Below are positions 8,768 to 17,453 of a stretch of 64,000 nt of DNA, piece after piece. Position 1 is the first letter of the stretch. Each line of letters starts with the position of its first letter. The translations under genes and the position numbers were made by a program. Where the stretch lies: the NCBI GenBank assembly GCA_946186125.1, contig CAMHLZ010000012.1, positions 1-64,000 of the forward strand. The letters are read 5' to 3'. This stretch comes from an uncultured Lachnospira sp. (GTDB taxonomy: Bacteria; Bacillota; Clostridia; Lachnospirales; Lachnospiraceae). Below the pieces are notes generated by a model, which saw nothing but the letters and a program-made list of their open reading frames with translations, searched no databases and was not told the origin of the DNA.

Positions 8768-9058
8768 TTAGATTTTTTTTGATAAAGATGTTAAAAAATC
8801 TGTTATATCTTCATCTGTATGATTATGATTTTTTAGCCAATTAATAGAGTTTGTTATTATTTCCGGCGGAATTTCATCAGGGTTATAATTGGCCTTTAAT
8901 TCTATAGCTTCTTTGATCCATCCACCCAAAGTTTTACCGTCTGCTTTAGCCCTTGCTTTTAAATATTCATGGTATTCTTTGGGAACATCTAAAGGAATAC
9001 GACTATAGTTATTCTTTTGCCACTTGATGCTAGCCTTTTTTTGAGCTTCAGTTGACAT
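8768..9058 (-). CDS. Ribbon-helix-helix/Arc-type antitoxin-like DNA-binding protein (orphan)
   Basis: SRIPLDVPKEYHEYLKARAKADGKTLGGWIKEAIEL RHH pattern; AGGAGGTGA RBS upstream. Confidence 0.7.
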   Translation of the reverse strand: MSTEAQKKASIKWQKNNYSRIPLDVPKEYHEYLKARAKADGKTLGGWIKEAIELKANYNPDEIPPEIITNSINWLKNHNHTDEDITDFLTSLSKKI

Positions 9059-9086
9059 ATTGTCACCTCCTAATTATCATTTTTTA

Positions 9087-9124
9087 ATTATAACAAATGT
9101 ATATTATAATATCAATGTACATTT
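9087..9124 (-). promoter_or_regulatory. Candidate promoter and operator of the RHH gene
   Basis: Minus-strand TTGATA (9110-9115) - 17 nt - TATAAT (9087-9092), overlapped by inverted repeat AAATGTA/TACATTT (9095-9101/9118-9124). Confidence 0.5.
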
Positions 9125-9185
9125 TTAAGGATTTTTTATTAAAAATATATGTAATTAATTTATAATCAAATTTAAAAAAAATCAT

Positions 9186-9217
9186 TTGACATATTATCGG
9201 TATACCGATAATATAAT
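9186..9217 (+). promoter_or_regulatory. Candidate sigma-A promoter overlapped by a 24-bp perfect palindrome
   Basis: TTGACA 9186-9191; 17 nt; TAATAT 9209-9214 (or TATAAT 9212-9217). Palindrome ATATTATCGGTATACCGATAATAT at 9191-9214. Confidence 0.65.
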
Positions 9218-9289
9218 ATTAAGAGGGTAAGCGCAGAATAGCAGCCCGTTCCACAAATTACTCTTTTTATGAGATAATATATCTTGCTA

Positions 9290-9816
9290 CCAAAAAGTAT
9301 TTACTTCCCGTTTTTAACAGGATGCATAAAAAACTGTTAAAACGAGATATCATTTACGCTGACGAGACAACCTGTCAGGTGTTACGCGAAGATGGAAAGG
9401 AAGCACAGTCAACTTCCTATATGTGGATTTATTCTACCGGAACAGATGGCCTTCCTGTTGTTTTATATGAATACCAACCGGGAAGAGGTGGTGCATATCC
9501 ACAGGAATTCCTGAGTGGTTTTCGTGGAAAACTACAGTGTGATGGTTATCAAGGCTACAATAAAGTAGAGGATGTTCAGTTAATCTGCTGTAGTGCACAT
9601 GCCAGAAGAAAGTTTTATGAAGCACTTTCAGCAGAGAAGAAGAAAACCCTTAAGCTGTTGGATGTGAATTCCAAGGAAACAATCAAGGAGCCTGAGATTC
9701 CTCAGAAAGACCTTGAAAAATATATTCCTGCTGAAATAGGAGTGGCTTATTTCAATAAACTCTTCTATTTGGAGAAAACCTATAAAGATTTATCTCCTGA
9801 AGAGCCTCAGGGGTAA
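9290..9816 (+). pseudogene. IS66-family transposase remnant
   Basis: KRDIIYADETTCQVLREDGKEAQSTSYMWIYSTG...YQPGRGGAYPQEFLSGFRGKLQCDGYQGYNKV...CSAHARRKFYEA is IS66 TnpC-like; lacks N-terminal and C-terminal parts. Confidence 0.85.
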
Positions 9817-9932
9817 TTGATGTGGAAACAGTTACGGTTGAGAATCATCCGGAACTGCCACTTAGCAAAAAATAAAGTAACAGGTAAGTATGTGCGTTGT
9901 ATTATTCATCGCTTACTTAAGAGGTGATAAGT

Positions 9933-10457
9933 ATGGATTTTATTACAGAATTAAAAAAACAAAATATGAGTATTAGAATTTGTTCTCAAAAAAGTGGAAT
10001 TCCTTATGCGACACTTTATCCAATAATAAAGGGAAAAGTAGACATTGGAACATGTGCATATTATACGGTTGAAAAACTAGCCAAAGCTTTAGGTTATCGC
10101 CCTGATCAAATAGTATACCATAAAGAAGACTTCCAAACTTTTAGAAATAATCTTCATCATCAAATTAAAAGAGATGAATTACAAACAGTACTTAGTATAA
10201 TTGAAAATGAAGATGTTGAGTATTATAGGTTCCATAGCGATTTTATTAAAATGATGTATCTTGTTGCAACAGTTGATTATATTAGTAAAAAATATGATAT
10301 TCCATTATGTGATAAATATAATGATATACGGCTACTAAAGCTAGAACAACCGTACTTTGTCGGAGATTCAGCATTAATAAAAAATGAAAGCAGGCAAGTT
10401 ATTAAAGAATTTTCTAAGTATAATATCATTGAAGGAGATTTATATGATGCTGTATGA
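9933..10457 (+). CDS. HTH antitoxin-like protein (XRE-type N-terminus)
   Basis: MDFITELKKQNMSIRICSQKSGIPYATLYPIIKGKVDIGTCAYYTVEKLAKALGY; overlaps the following NTase gene by 14 nt. Confidence 0.7.
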   Translation: MDFITELKKQNMSIRICSQKSGIPYATLYPIIKGKVDIGTCAYYTVEKLAKALGYRPDQIVYHKEDFQTFRNNLHHQIKRDELQTVLSIIENEDVEYYRFHSDFIKMMYLVATVDYISKKYDIPLCDKYNDIRLLKLEQPYFVGDSALIKNESRQVIKEFSKYNIIEGDLYDAV

Positions 10458-11157
10458 TAAAAAAATAACAAAAGAAAATGCATATTTTATTATTAATCAA
10501 TTCGCAAAAGAATACAGAAAAGAACTTGGGAAAATCCCTGGGGAAATAATAATTGTAGGTGGTGGTAGTATTATGTTAAATTATAAATTTAGAGATACTA
10601 CACAAGATTTTGATGTGATATTAAGAACTTCATCAGAAATTAAAGATGTTATCAAGAAATTTGCAGATAAATATGAATTACCAAGGGATTGGATGAATTC
10701 AGACTTCAAAAATACTATATCGTATTCTGATAGACTTTCTGAAGTATCAAAACATTATCGAACACTTAATAATGGAACACTTGAAATACGGACTGTTTCT
10801 GGTGTTTATTTAATAGCAATGAAGCTGAGAGCACATAGGGATTATAGAAATGATATTTCCGACGCAATAGGTATTTTGATTGAGGAAATGGAATCTGGAA
10901 ATTCAATTTCTTTTGAAGATATTCAAAATGCATATAAACGATTATATGATAATGATTTACCTTCAGGACTAATAGAAAGATTAAACATAATTTATAATAT
11001 GAATATCAATGAACTGAAATCCTATTATAAAAAGCAATTGTTATTAGAAAAAGAAATAGGTTCACGGGTTATTTCATATATCGACAATGGTGCACACATA
11101 AATACCCATAATGTCGATTATGTCATAAATAAAATTAAAGATAAAATGAAAAAGTAA
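10444..11157 (+). CDS. Nucleotidyltransferase-fold protein (AbiEii/DUF6036-like), putative toxin
   Basis: IIIVGGGSIMLNYKFRDTTQDFDVIL: GG/GS...DxD NTase motif. AAGGAG upstream of ATG 10444. Confidence 0.75.
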   Translation: MMLYDKKITKENAYFIINQFAKEYRKELGKIPGEIIIVGGGSIMLNYKFRDTTQDFDVILRTSSEIKDVIKKFADKYELPRDWMNSDFKNTISYSDRLSEVSKHYRTLNNGTLEIRTVSGVYLIAMKLRAHRDYRNDISDAIGILIEEMESGNSISFEDIQNAYKRLYDNDLPSGLIERLNIIYNMNINELKSYYKKQLLLEKEIGSRVISYIDNGAHINTHNVDYVINKIKDKMKK

Positions 11158-11158
11158 G

Positions 11159-11210
11159 CCCACCTTCAACTATTCGCAAAACAACAGTTTAACGAATAGT
11201 TGAGGGTGGG
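11159..11210 (+). terminator. Long hairpin after the TA-like pair
   Basis: CCCACCTTCAACTATTCG / CGAATAGTTGAGGGTGGG, 18-bp stem with one G-T wobble, 16-nt loop; no T-tract. Confidence 0.55.
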
Positions 11211-11242
11211 AATTACATACATTACCAAGGTCTGCCTATTAT

Positions 11243-11701
11243 CTAATTATTTATATATTTTTTATCAACTTCAACATCATACCCAGTTACACGTAATATC
11301 ATCATAGTTAGTTTGCTGCCTGGGCGGCTGCTCGAACAACTACCCGGATTTAAATACATAACGTTGTGCTCATCAGTTACATTATATACATGAGTATGTC
11401 CTGAAATAATAATATCTGATTTTGGAAAATTGTATGGTAAATTTCGTATATTATGAATTAAATAAAAATTAAGCTTATCAATACGAAATGCCAATGTATC
11501 AGGAATATTAACTGCCCAGATTCCTTTATCACAATTACCTTTAACCATATACATTGGTGTTCCGATTGATTTAATTTGCTTATAACATTTCTCAGTACCA
11601 AAATCACCTGCATGAATTACATAATCACAACTCTTAATAATATCAACGCAATCTTGGCATAATTTACCATGTGTATCAGAAATAACAGCTAATTGAATCA
11701 T
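11243..11701 (-). CDS. YfcE/MJ0936-type metallophosphoesterase
   Basis: MIQLAVISDTHG...VIHAGDFG...VKGNCD...ISGHTHV...NPGSCSSSR. Confidence 0.9.
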   Translation of the reverse strand: MIQLAVISDTHGKLCQDCVDIIKSCDYVIHAGDFGTEKCYKQIKSIGTPMYMVKGNCDKGIWAVNIPDTLAFRIDKLNFYLIHNIRNLPYNFPKSDIIISGHTHVYNVTDEHNVMYLNPGSCSSSRPGSKLTMMILRVTGYDVEVDKKYINN

Positions 11702-11790
11702 ATAAATCTCCATTCCGCAGACGCTTTGTAGCGACACAAATTGATGTATGAAAACTTGATTACAAGTATAATATCATACGATATACCTAC

Positions 11791-11820
11791 AAATACCCAC
11801 GGATATTACCGTGGGTATTT
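11791..11820 (-). terminator. Rho-independent-type hairpin
   Basis: AAATACCCACGG/CCGTGGGTATTT 12-bp stem downstream of 11834..12061. Confidence 0.7.
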
Positions 11821-11833
11821 GCTGTCAACATCA

Positions 11834-12061
11834 TTAAACAGTAATGTCAATATTTTGTCCCAGGTATGGAGTGACAGATTGTTCCATCATTTTTACCATA
11901 CCGGCACCTTCTGCATCAGCCATATCAAGTTGTCCTGATAAAACCTTTAATCCTACGGCTTCCTTTAACGAACCTAAATCCGCACTGTTAATAGCATCAA
12001 TTGTGCTTGCCATAGAGATACTTGAAATACCTCCAATACCCATATATATCCCTCCTTCCAA
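11834..12061 (-). CDS. YjfB-like putative motility protein
   Basis: Small protein ending SVTPYLGQNIDITV, as in the YjfB family. Confidence 0.65.
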   Translation of the reverse strand: MEGGIYMGIGGISSISMASTIDAINSADLGSLKEAVGLKVLSGQLDMADAEGAGMVKMMEQSVTPYLGQNIDITV

Positions 12062-12073
12062 ATAAAATAAACT

Positions 12074-12802
12074 TTATAATGTAATCTGATTTGGCCATCC
12101 CTCAATATTCCCATTAAGTATAGCCGTAAACAATCTGTTTTTAACGCCGGGATTATCCAAATTTATTTGTCTAAGCAAATTTTTAACATACCCTCTCTTT
12201 GTATTACCATCGGCAATACACGGATTTTTTATAATCGGCAAATCATATTTATTCGAAAAACCGATAATCTCAGATTCGCTGATTAACATCAAAGGTCTTA
12301 TTAATGTTAAACCGGTTTTATCCCAGTTTGTAACGGGTAAGAATGTTGAAAACCTGCCTTCGTACATAAGTGAAAGCATCATAGTTTCTATAAAATCGTC
12401 TTTATGATGAGCATATGCAACCTTACTACATCCAAGTTCAAGAGCTTTTTCATTTAATGCACCTTTTCTGAGTTTAGAACAAAGTGAACACGGATTAGAT
12501 TCTTTTCGTTCATCAAAAACAATTGATGAAATCTTCGTCTCCACAACGTGTAACTTTACATCTAATTGTTTACATAAATTATTTATGTAAACATAATTCA
12601 TATTCTTCGAACCCAAATCAACCAGAATAGCTTCAAGATTATAATTTACAGGATAAAACTTTCTTAAACCTGACAGTGCATATAACAAGGTAAGACTGTC
12701 CTTTCCACCCGAAACACCAATTGCAATCCTGTCATCATCATTAATCATATTATACATATCAATGGCCTGACGGGTATAACTGTATAAGCGCTGTAACTTC
12801 AT
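12074..12802 (-). CDS. TtcA-like tRNA 2-thiolation PP-loop ATPase
   Basis: IGVSGGKDSLTLLYAL PP-loop; CSLCSKLRKGAL; AYAHHKDDFIETMMLSL. Confidence 0.85.
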   Translation of the reverse strand: MKLQRLYSYTRQAIDMYNMINDDDRIAIGVSGGKDSLTLLYALSGLRKFYPVNYNLEAILVDLGSKNMNYVYINNLCKQLDVKLHVVETKISSIVFDERKESNPCSLCSKLRKGALNEKALELGCSKVAYAHHKDDFIETMMLSLMYEGRFSTFLPVTNWDKTGLTLIRPLMLISESEIIGFSNKYDLPIIKNPCIADGNTKRGYVKNLLRQINLDNPGVKNRLFTAILNGNIEGWPNQITL

Positions 12803-12825
12803 ACTTAAAAACTCTCCACAAATAA

Positions 12826-13446
12826 TTACAAATTGACATAAGTTGCGATTAAATCAACCGTTTTATCTATACCAATCCTGCCACTGTCTACACACAAATT
12901 ATAAGTTGAAGCCCTGCCCCATTCCTTATTGCTGTAATAATTATAATAATTTGCACGACGTTTATCTGTTTTAATAATCATATCTTTAGCTTTATTAGGT
13001 TTTAAGTCATATTTCTTTGAAATTCTTTCAATTCTTTTATCAAGATCAGCACATATAAAAACACTAAAAACGTTTTCCATATCCTCGAGTGCATAATCTG
13101 CACATCTTCCAACTATAATACATGTTTCTTTTTCTGCAATCTTTTTAATTGTATCAAATTGAGCAAGAAAAACCTTTTGATTAATCGGCATTTCTATCAT
13201 GGTCTGAGGGTTATAAATACCGGCATATGTATCCATTACCATTGAATATAAGAAACTGTTAGTAGGTTTTTCATCATGCATTTCAAACATTTCCTGACAT
13301 AAACCACTTTCCTTGGCAGCTAATTCTAACAGTTCTTTGTCATAACATTTGATGCCCAATTTTTCTGCAAGCTTAATTCCGATTTCCTTTCCGCCACTGC
13401 CAAATTGTCTTCCAATTGTAATAACAAAATGTCTATCCATAATCAC
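12826..13446 (-). CDS. Cytidylate kinase-like family protein
   Basis: VITIGRQFGSGGKEIGIKLAEKLGIKCYDKELL. Confidence 0.85.
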   Translation of the reverse strand: MIMDRHFVITIGRQFGSGGKEIGIKLAEKLGIKCYDKELLELAAKESGLCQEMFEMHDEKPTNSFLYSMVMDTYAGIYNPQTMIEMPINQKVFLAQFDTIKKIAEKETCIIVGRCADYALEDMENVFSVFICADLDKRIERISKKYDLKPNKAKDMIIKTDKRRANYYNYYSNKEWGRASTYNLCVDSGRIGIDKTVDLIATYVNL

Positions 13447-13535
13447 TCACCCTTCCTTTCGTATGAATACCCAAGAGTTAATTATATTTTAATTATATAA
13501 TATTTTAATAAAATTAACAAGAAAACAGTCCAAAA

Positions 13536-14447
13536 TTAAAGAATTGTAAGTAGTTTTTGGAAATAATCAGGCAAATCACTTTCAAATTCCATATACTTCT
13601 GTGTACGCGGATGAATAAAGCCCAATACTTTAGCATGTAACGTCTGGCCTGTAAGATTATAAGCTGATTTTGCCGGTCCGTAGACATCATCTCCTAAAAG
13701 CGGATGGTGTATGCTTGACATATGAACTCTTATTTGATGAGTTCGTCCTGTTTCCAGTCGACATTCAATATGCGAAAAACCCTTCATATTTTTTAATACT
13801 TTATAATGAGTAACTGCATTTTTACCATTTTTATAATTTATAGCCATCTTTTTTCTTTCAATAGGATGCCTTCCGATTGGAGCATCTACTACTCCTTCTG
13901 CATCTTTAAATGTATTATAAACAATAGCCTCATAACGTCTGGTAATGGAATGATTTTTAAGTTGCAAAGCAAGACAATTGTGAGAAAAATCATTTTTGCA
14001 TACAACAAGAAGACCGGTTGTATTACGGTCAATCCTATGTACGATTCCAGGTCGTAATACACCATTAATGCCAGATAAATCATTTTTACAATGATACATA
14101 AGTGCATTTACAAGAGTTCCTGAATAATGGCCTGGTGCAGGATGAACAACCATTTCTTTAGGTTTATTGATAATAATAACATCTTCATCTTCATATACAA
14201 TATCAAGCGGAATATCTTCCGGCAATATATCTGGTTCACTCGCCTCAGGAATTGAAAAATGAATTATATCATCCTTAGAACATTTATAATTAGACTTTAC
14301 AGTCTTATTATTTACTAATACAATCTGTTCCTTGATTATTTTTTGAAAATAACTCCTGGAAATGTCAGGATATATTTCAGATAAGACTTTATCAATCCTC
14401 AGGTTATTCATATTTTCTTCAACAGTATAAAACACATCTTCTGCCAT
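13536..14447 (-). CDS. rluD: RluA/RluD-family pseudouridine synthase
   Basis: PGIVHRIDRNTTGLLVV and S4-like N-terminus. Confidence 0.85.
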   Translation of the reverse strand: MAEDVFYTVEENMNNLRIDKVLSEIYPDISRSYFQKIIKEQIVLVNNKTVKSNYKCSKDDIIHFSIPEASEPDILPEDIPLDIVYEDEDVIIINKPKEMVVHPAPGHYSGTLVNALMYHCKNDLSGINGVLRPGIVHRIDRNTTGLLVVCKNDFSHNCLALQLKNHSITRRYEAIVYNTFKDAEGVVDAPIGRHPIERKKMAINYKNGKNAVTHYKVLKNMKGFSHIECRLETGRTHQIRVHMSSIHHPLLGDDVYGPAKSAYNLTGQTLHAKVLGFIHPRTQKYMEFESDLPDYFQKLLTIL

Positions 14448-14453
14448 ATGCAC

Positions 14454-14999
14454 TTATCCTTTAAATTTTATAATCATATTTAAATCGTCTTCTTTAATAC
14501 CAAATAACATAATAATAAATAGTACTGCAGTTGCAACGGTTACATAACAGTCAGCTACATTAAATACCGGAAAATCGATTGCTTTTAGATAAATAAAGTC
14601 TACAACATATCCATTTGTAATACGATCAATAAAATTGCCAATAGCTCCTGCAATCATAACTACTAAAACCCATTGCAATGCTAAAACATTTCTTTTTGAA
14701 TTAACTCGGTTTAGCACAACTTCTGTTCTGAATAGAATAAAAATTATCATTATCAGGACAACTATAGTAAATATAGTAAACAGATGAATCTTACCGGAAA
14801 AAATCCCCCACGCAGCTCCGCGATTTTCCAGATATCTGAATTGTAACACATCATCTATCAAAGAATATGCTTCTTTATTTTTTAAACGAATAACTGCCAA
14901 ATTTTTTGTATACAAATCAAGTATCAAAAGAATTGCTCCAATTAAAAACCAACTGCAGATTTTAATTATACGTTTTAAATTATTCACTGTCTGCTCCAA
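14454..14999 (-). CDS. lspA: Signal peptidase II
   Basis: ENRGAAWGIF, GAIGNFIDRITNGYVVDFI, FPVFNVADCYV. Confidence 0.93.
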   Translation of the reverse strand: MEQTVNNLKRIIKICSWFLIGAILLILDLYTKNLAVIRLKNKEAYSLIDDVLQFRYLENRGAAWGIFSGKIHLFTIFTIVVLIMIIFILFRTEVVLNRVNSKRNVLALQWVLVVMIAGAIGNFIDRITNGYVVDFIYLKAIDFPVFNVADCYVTVATAVLFIIMLFGIKEDDLNMIIKFKG

Positions 15000-15002
15000 T
15001 CA

Positions 15003-16088
15003 TTACACTATAATATTCTTAACAGCCATTAACATATCTTCTCGCGTAACAGTTTTATCAATGACTGCCTTACCAATTCCATCGATGAGAATAAATTTAA
15101 TTACTCCTGAATCCATCTTCTTATCATTTAACGTGGCAGATACAACCTGTTCTGCATCTATTCCATTAGTATCTGTTGGTAAATCATACTGCTTTATAAG
15201 ATCTATTCCATTATTATATTCTTCACATGAAATCATATTCTTTTTTACTGAAATCTCTAAAGCTGCTTTCATGCCGATTGCAACACATTCTCCGTGCAAT
15301 AATGAAAAATCCTTCAATTTTTCAACAGCATGACCGATAGTATGTCCAAAATTAAGAGTTGCTCTCTCACCTTTTTCAGTAAAATCATTCTCCACTACCT
15401 CTTTTTTGGCATAACAGCTTGTAGTTACAATATATTCTAAAGCAGCTTCATCCAATGTTTTAACTTTATCTATGTTATCATTCAGCCATAGGAAGAAATC
15501 CCTGTTACGAATAAAACCGTATTTTATAACTTCTCCGATACCTGAAATGAATTCGCGGTTCGGAAGTGTTTTTAAAGAATTAAGATTAATGTATACCAAC
15601 GAAGGCTGCTTAAAAGCACCAACCATGTTTTTATACCCCTTAAAATCTACACCTGTTTTTCCACCTATACTGCTGTCCACCTGAGCAAGTAAAGATGTAG
15701 GAATCTGTATAAATCTAATTCCTCTCAAATATGTTGCTGCAGCAAAACCGGTCATGTCTCCCACTACTCCACCGCCAAGTGCAATTAACATATCATTTCT
15801 ATCGAATTTCTCTTTTATTAAAACTTCATAGATTTCATCTATCATGTCAAGATTTTTACTTTTTTCACCGGCAGGAAATTCAAATAAAATACATTTACTA
15901 CACAAACTGCTTACAATATCCCTGACTTCTTTAGCGTATATAGGTCCGACATTTGATTCAGTAACTATACATATTTTCCTTTTCTTAACGTCAAACTTAC
16001 TTATTTCATCACTTAACATATGCCATGAATTATTAATAATAATGTCATAGCATGGCTGTTCGTTATATAATACATTTATCCTTTTCAT
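15003..16088 (-). CDS. aroB: 3-dehydroquinate synthase
   Basis: ALGGGVVGDMTGFAAATYLRGI, QVDSSIGGKTGVDF, LNFGHTIGHAVE. Confidence 0.95.
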   Translation of the reverse strand: MKRINVLYNEQPCYDIIINNSWHMLSDEISKFDVKKRKICIVTESNVGPIYAKEVRDIVSSLCSKCILFEFPAGEKSKNLDMIDEIYEVLIKEKFDRNDMLIALGGGVVGDMTGFAAATYLRGIRFIQIPTSLLAQVDSSIGGKTGVDFKGYKNMVGAFKQPSLVYINLNSLKTLPNREFISGIGEVIKYGFIRNRDFFLWLNDNIDKVKTLDEAALEYIVTTSCYAKKEVVENDFTEKGERATLNFGHTIGHAVEKLKDFSLLHGECVAIGMKAALEISVKKNMISCEEYNNGIDLIKQYDLPTDTNGIDAEQVVSATLNDKKMDSGVIKFILIDGIGKAVIDKTVTREDMLMAVKNIIV

Positions 16089-16168
16089 TGTCAAAATCCT
16101 TTCAAAAATGATAAAACTGTCACATATAATAGAATTATTGTGACAGCTTATAAAAATCTTAATCAATA

Positions 16169-16711
16169 CTAAATAAGATCTGAAGATCCATCCAGTGTTC
16201 CGTCAAGTAATTCAGGTAAATCTCCTGAAATCTCTACTGAACTAGGTGTAACTATAAATATGTAATTCGATACTTTTTGAAAATTACCATCAAGTGCGTA
16301 ACATGAACCTGATGCAAAATCGAATATTCTCTGAGCCAGTTCAACATGTAAACCTTCAAGATTCAATATAACAGCTCTTTCTTTTATCAAAGTATCTGTA
16401 ATGTCCTTTGCATCATCTACAGATGTAGGCTTAATTACACATACTTCCATACCATTTCTGCTCTTCATCGGAACAACATTTGTATTCCTCTGGGACTTCA
16501 TCCTTGCCGGTTTTGCCGGCTCGCTTAATGATAAATCATCATCTTCCTCATCTTTTTCTCTGACTCTTGTAGATTTTAATGGCTTTTTCTTAGGAAATCT
16601 TATCTCTTCAATTTCCTCTGTCTCATCATAATCACCGTCAATATCATCAAAATCGTCATCATCATCATTAAGACGAAGTAAATCTAAAAATCCATCTGTT
16701 AATTTTCCCAT
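16169..16711 (-). CDS. sepF: Cell division protein SepF
   Basis: VCVIKPTSVDDAKDITDTLIKERAVILNLEG...QRIFDFASGSCYALDGNFQKVS. Confidence 0.95.
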   Translation of the reverse strand: MGKLTDGFLDLLRLNDDDDDFDDIDGDYDETEEIEEIRFPKKKPLKSTRVREKDEEDDDLSLSEPAKPARMKSQRNTNVVPMKSRNGMEVCVIKPTSVDDAKDITDTLIKERAVILNLEGLHVELAQRIFDFASGSCYALDGNFQKVSNYIFIVTPSSVEISGDLPELLDGTLDGSSDLI

Positions 16712-16735
16712 TTATAACAACCTCCACGTATATTC

Positions 16736-17431
16736 TTAATCTTTGTTGTAATTTCTCTCGCCGAAAATGCCTGTACCTACTCTTACCATCGTCGAACCTT
16801 CTTCGATTGCAACCTGGTAATCTCCGGTCATTCCCATCGATAAACAATCCATAGTAACATTATCAATGTTTTTCTCTTTTATGTCAACAGCTAATTGCTT
16901 TAATTTTTTAAAAAATGGTCTGTTATCTTCAGGATTATCCGTAAACGGTGCAATAGTCATCAATCCTTTTATCCGTATATTAGGGAATGTTGCAATAGTT
17001 CTTATAACATCTTCAGTTTCCTCAACACTTAAACCAAATTTTGTATCCTCATTTGCAACATTTACCTGAATAAGAATATCCATAATCACATTGTTTTTTT
17101 CCGCTTCATGTTGAATCTGTTCTGCAAGTCTTACAGAATCAACAGAATGTATTAACTTAACTTTATCAATAATGTATTTAACCTTATTCCGTTGTAGATG
17201 CCCAATAAGATGCCAGCGTATGTCTTTATTCATAACGGGATATTTATCATTAATCTCCTGAACCTTATTTTCTCCAAAATCTCTGATATTCTCAACATAC
17301 GCCTCTTCAATCAATGATACCGGCTTAGTCTTGCTTACGGCAATTAAAGTAACTTCATCCCGGTTTCTGCCGGCTTTTTTACATGCTGATTCAATATTTT
17401 GTTCAACCTGTTGTAAATTATTCTTAACCAT
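16736..17431 (-). CDS. YggS-family PLP homeostasis protein
   Basis: LIAVSKTKP, FGENKVQE, WHLIGHLQRNKVK, SMGMTGDYQVAIEEGSTMVRVGTGIFG. Confidence 0.95.
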   Translation of the reverse strand: MVKNNLQQVEQNIESACKKAGRNRDEVTLIAVSKTKPVSLIEEAYVENIRDFGENKVQEINDKYPVMNKDIRWHLIGHLQRNKVKYIIDKVKLIHSVDSVRLAEQIQHEAEKNNVIMDILIQVNVANEDTKFGLSVEETEDVIRTIATFPNIRIKGLMTIAPFTDNPEDNRPFFKKLKQLAVDIKEKNIDNVTMDCLSMGMTGDYQVAIEEGSTMVRVGTGIFGERNYNKD

Positions 17432-17453
17432 GATTACCTCCATATAAAACATT

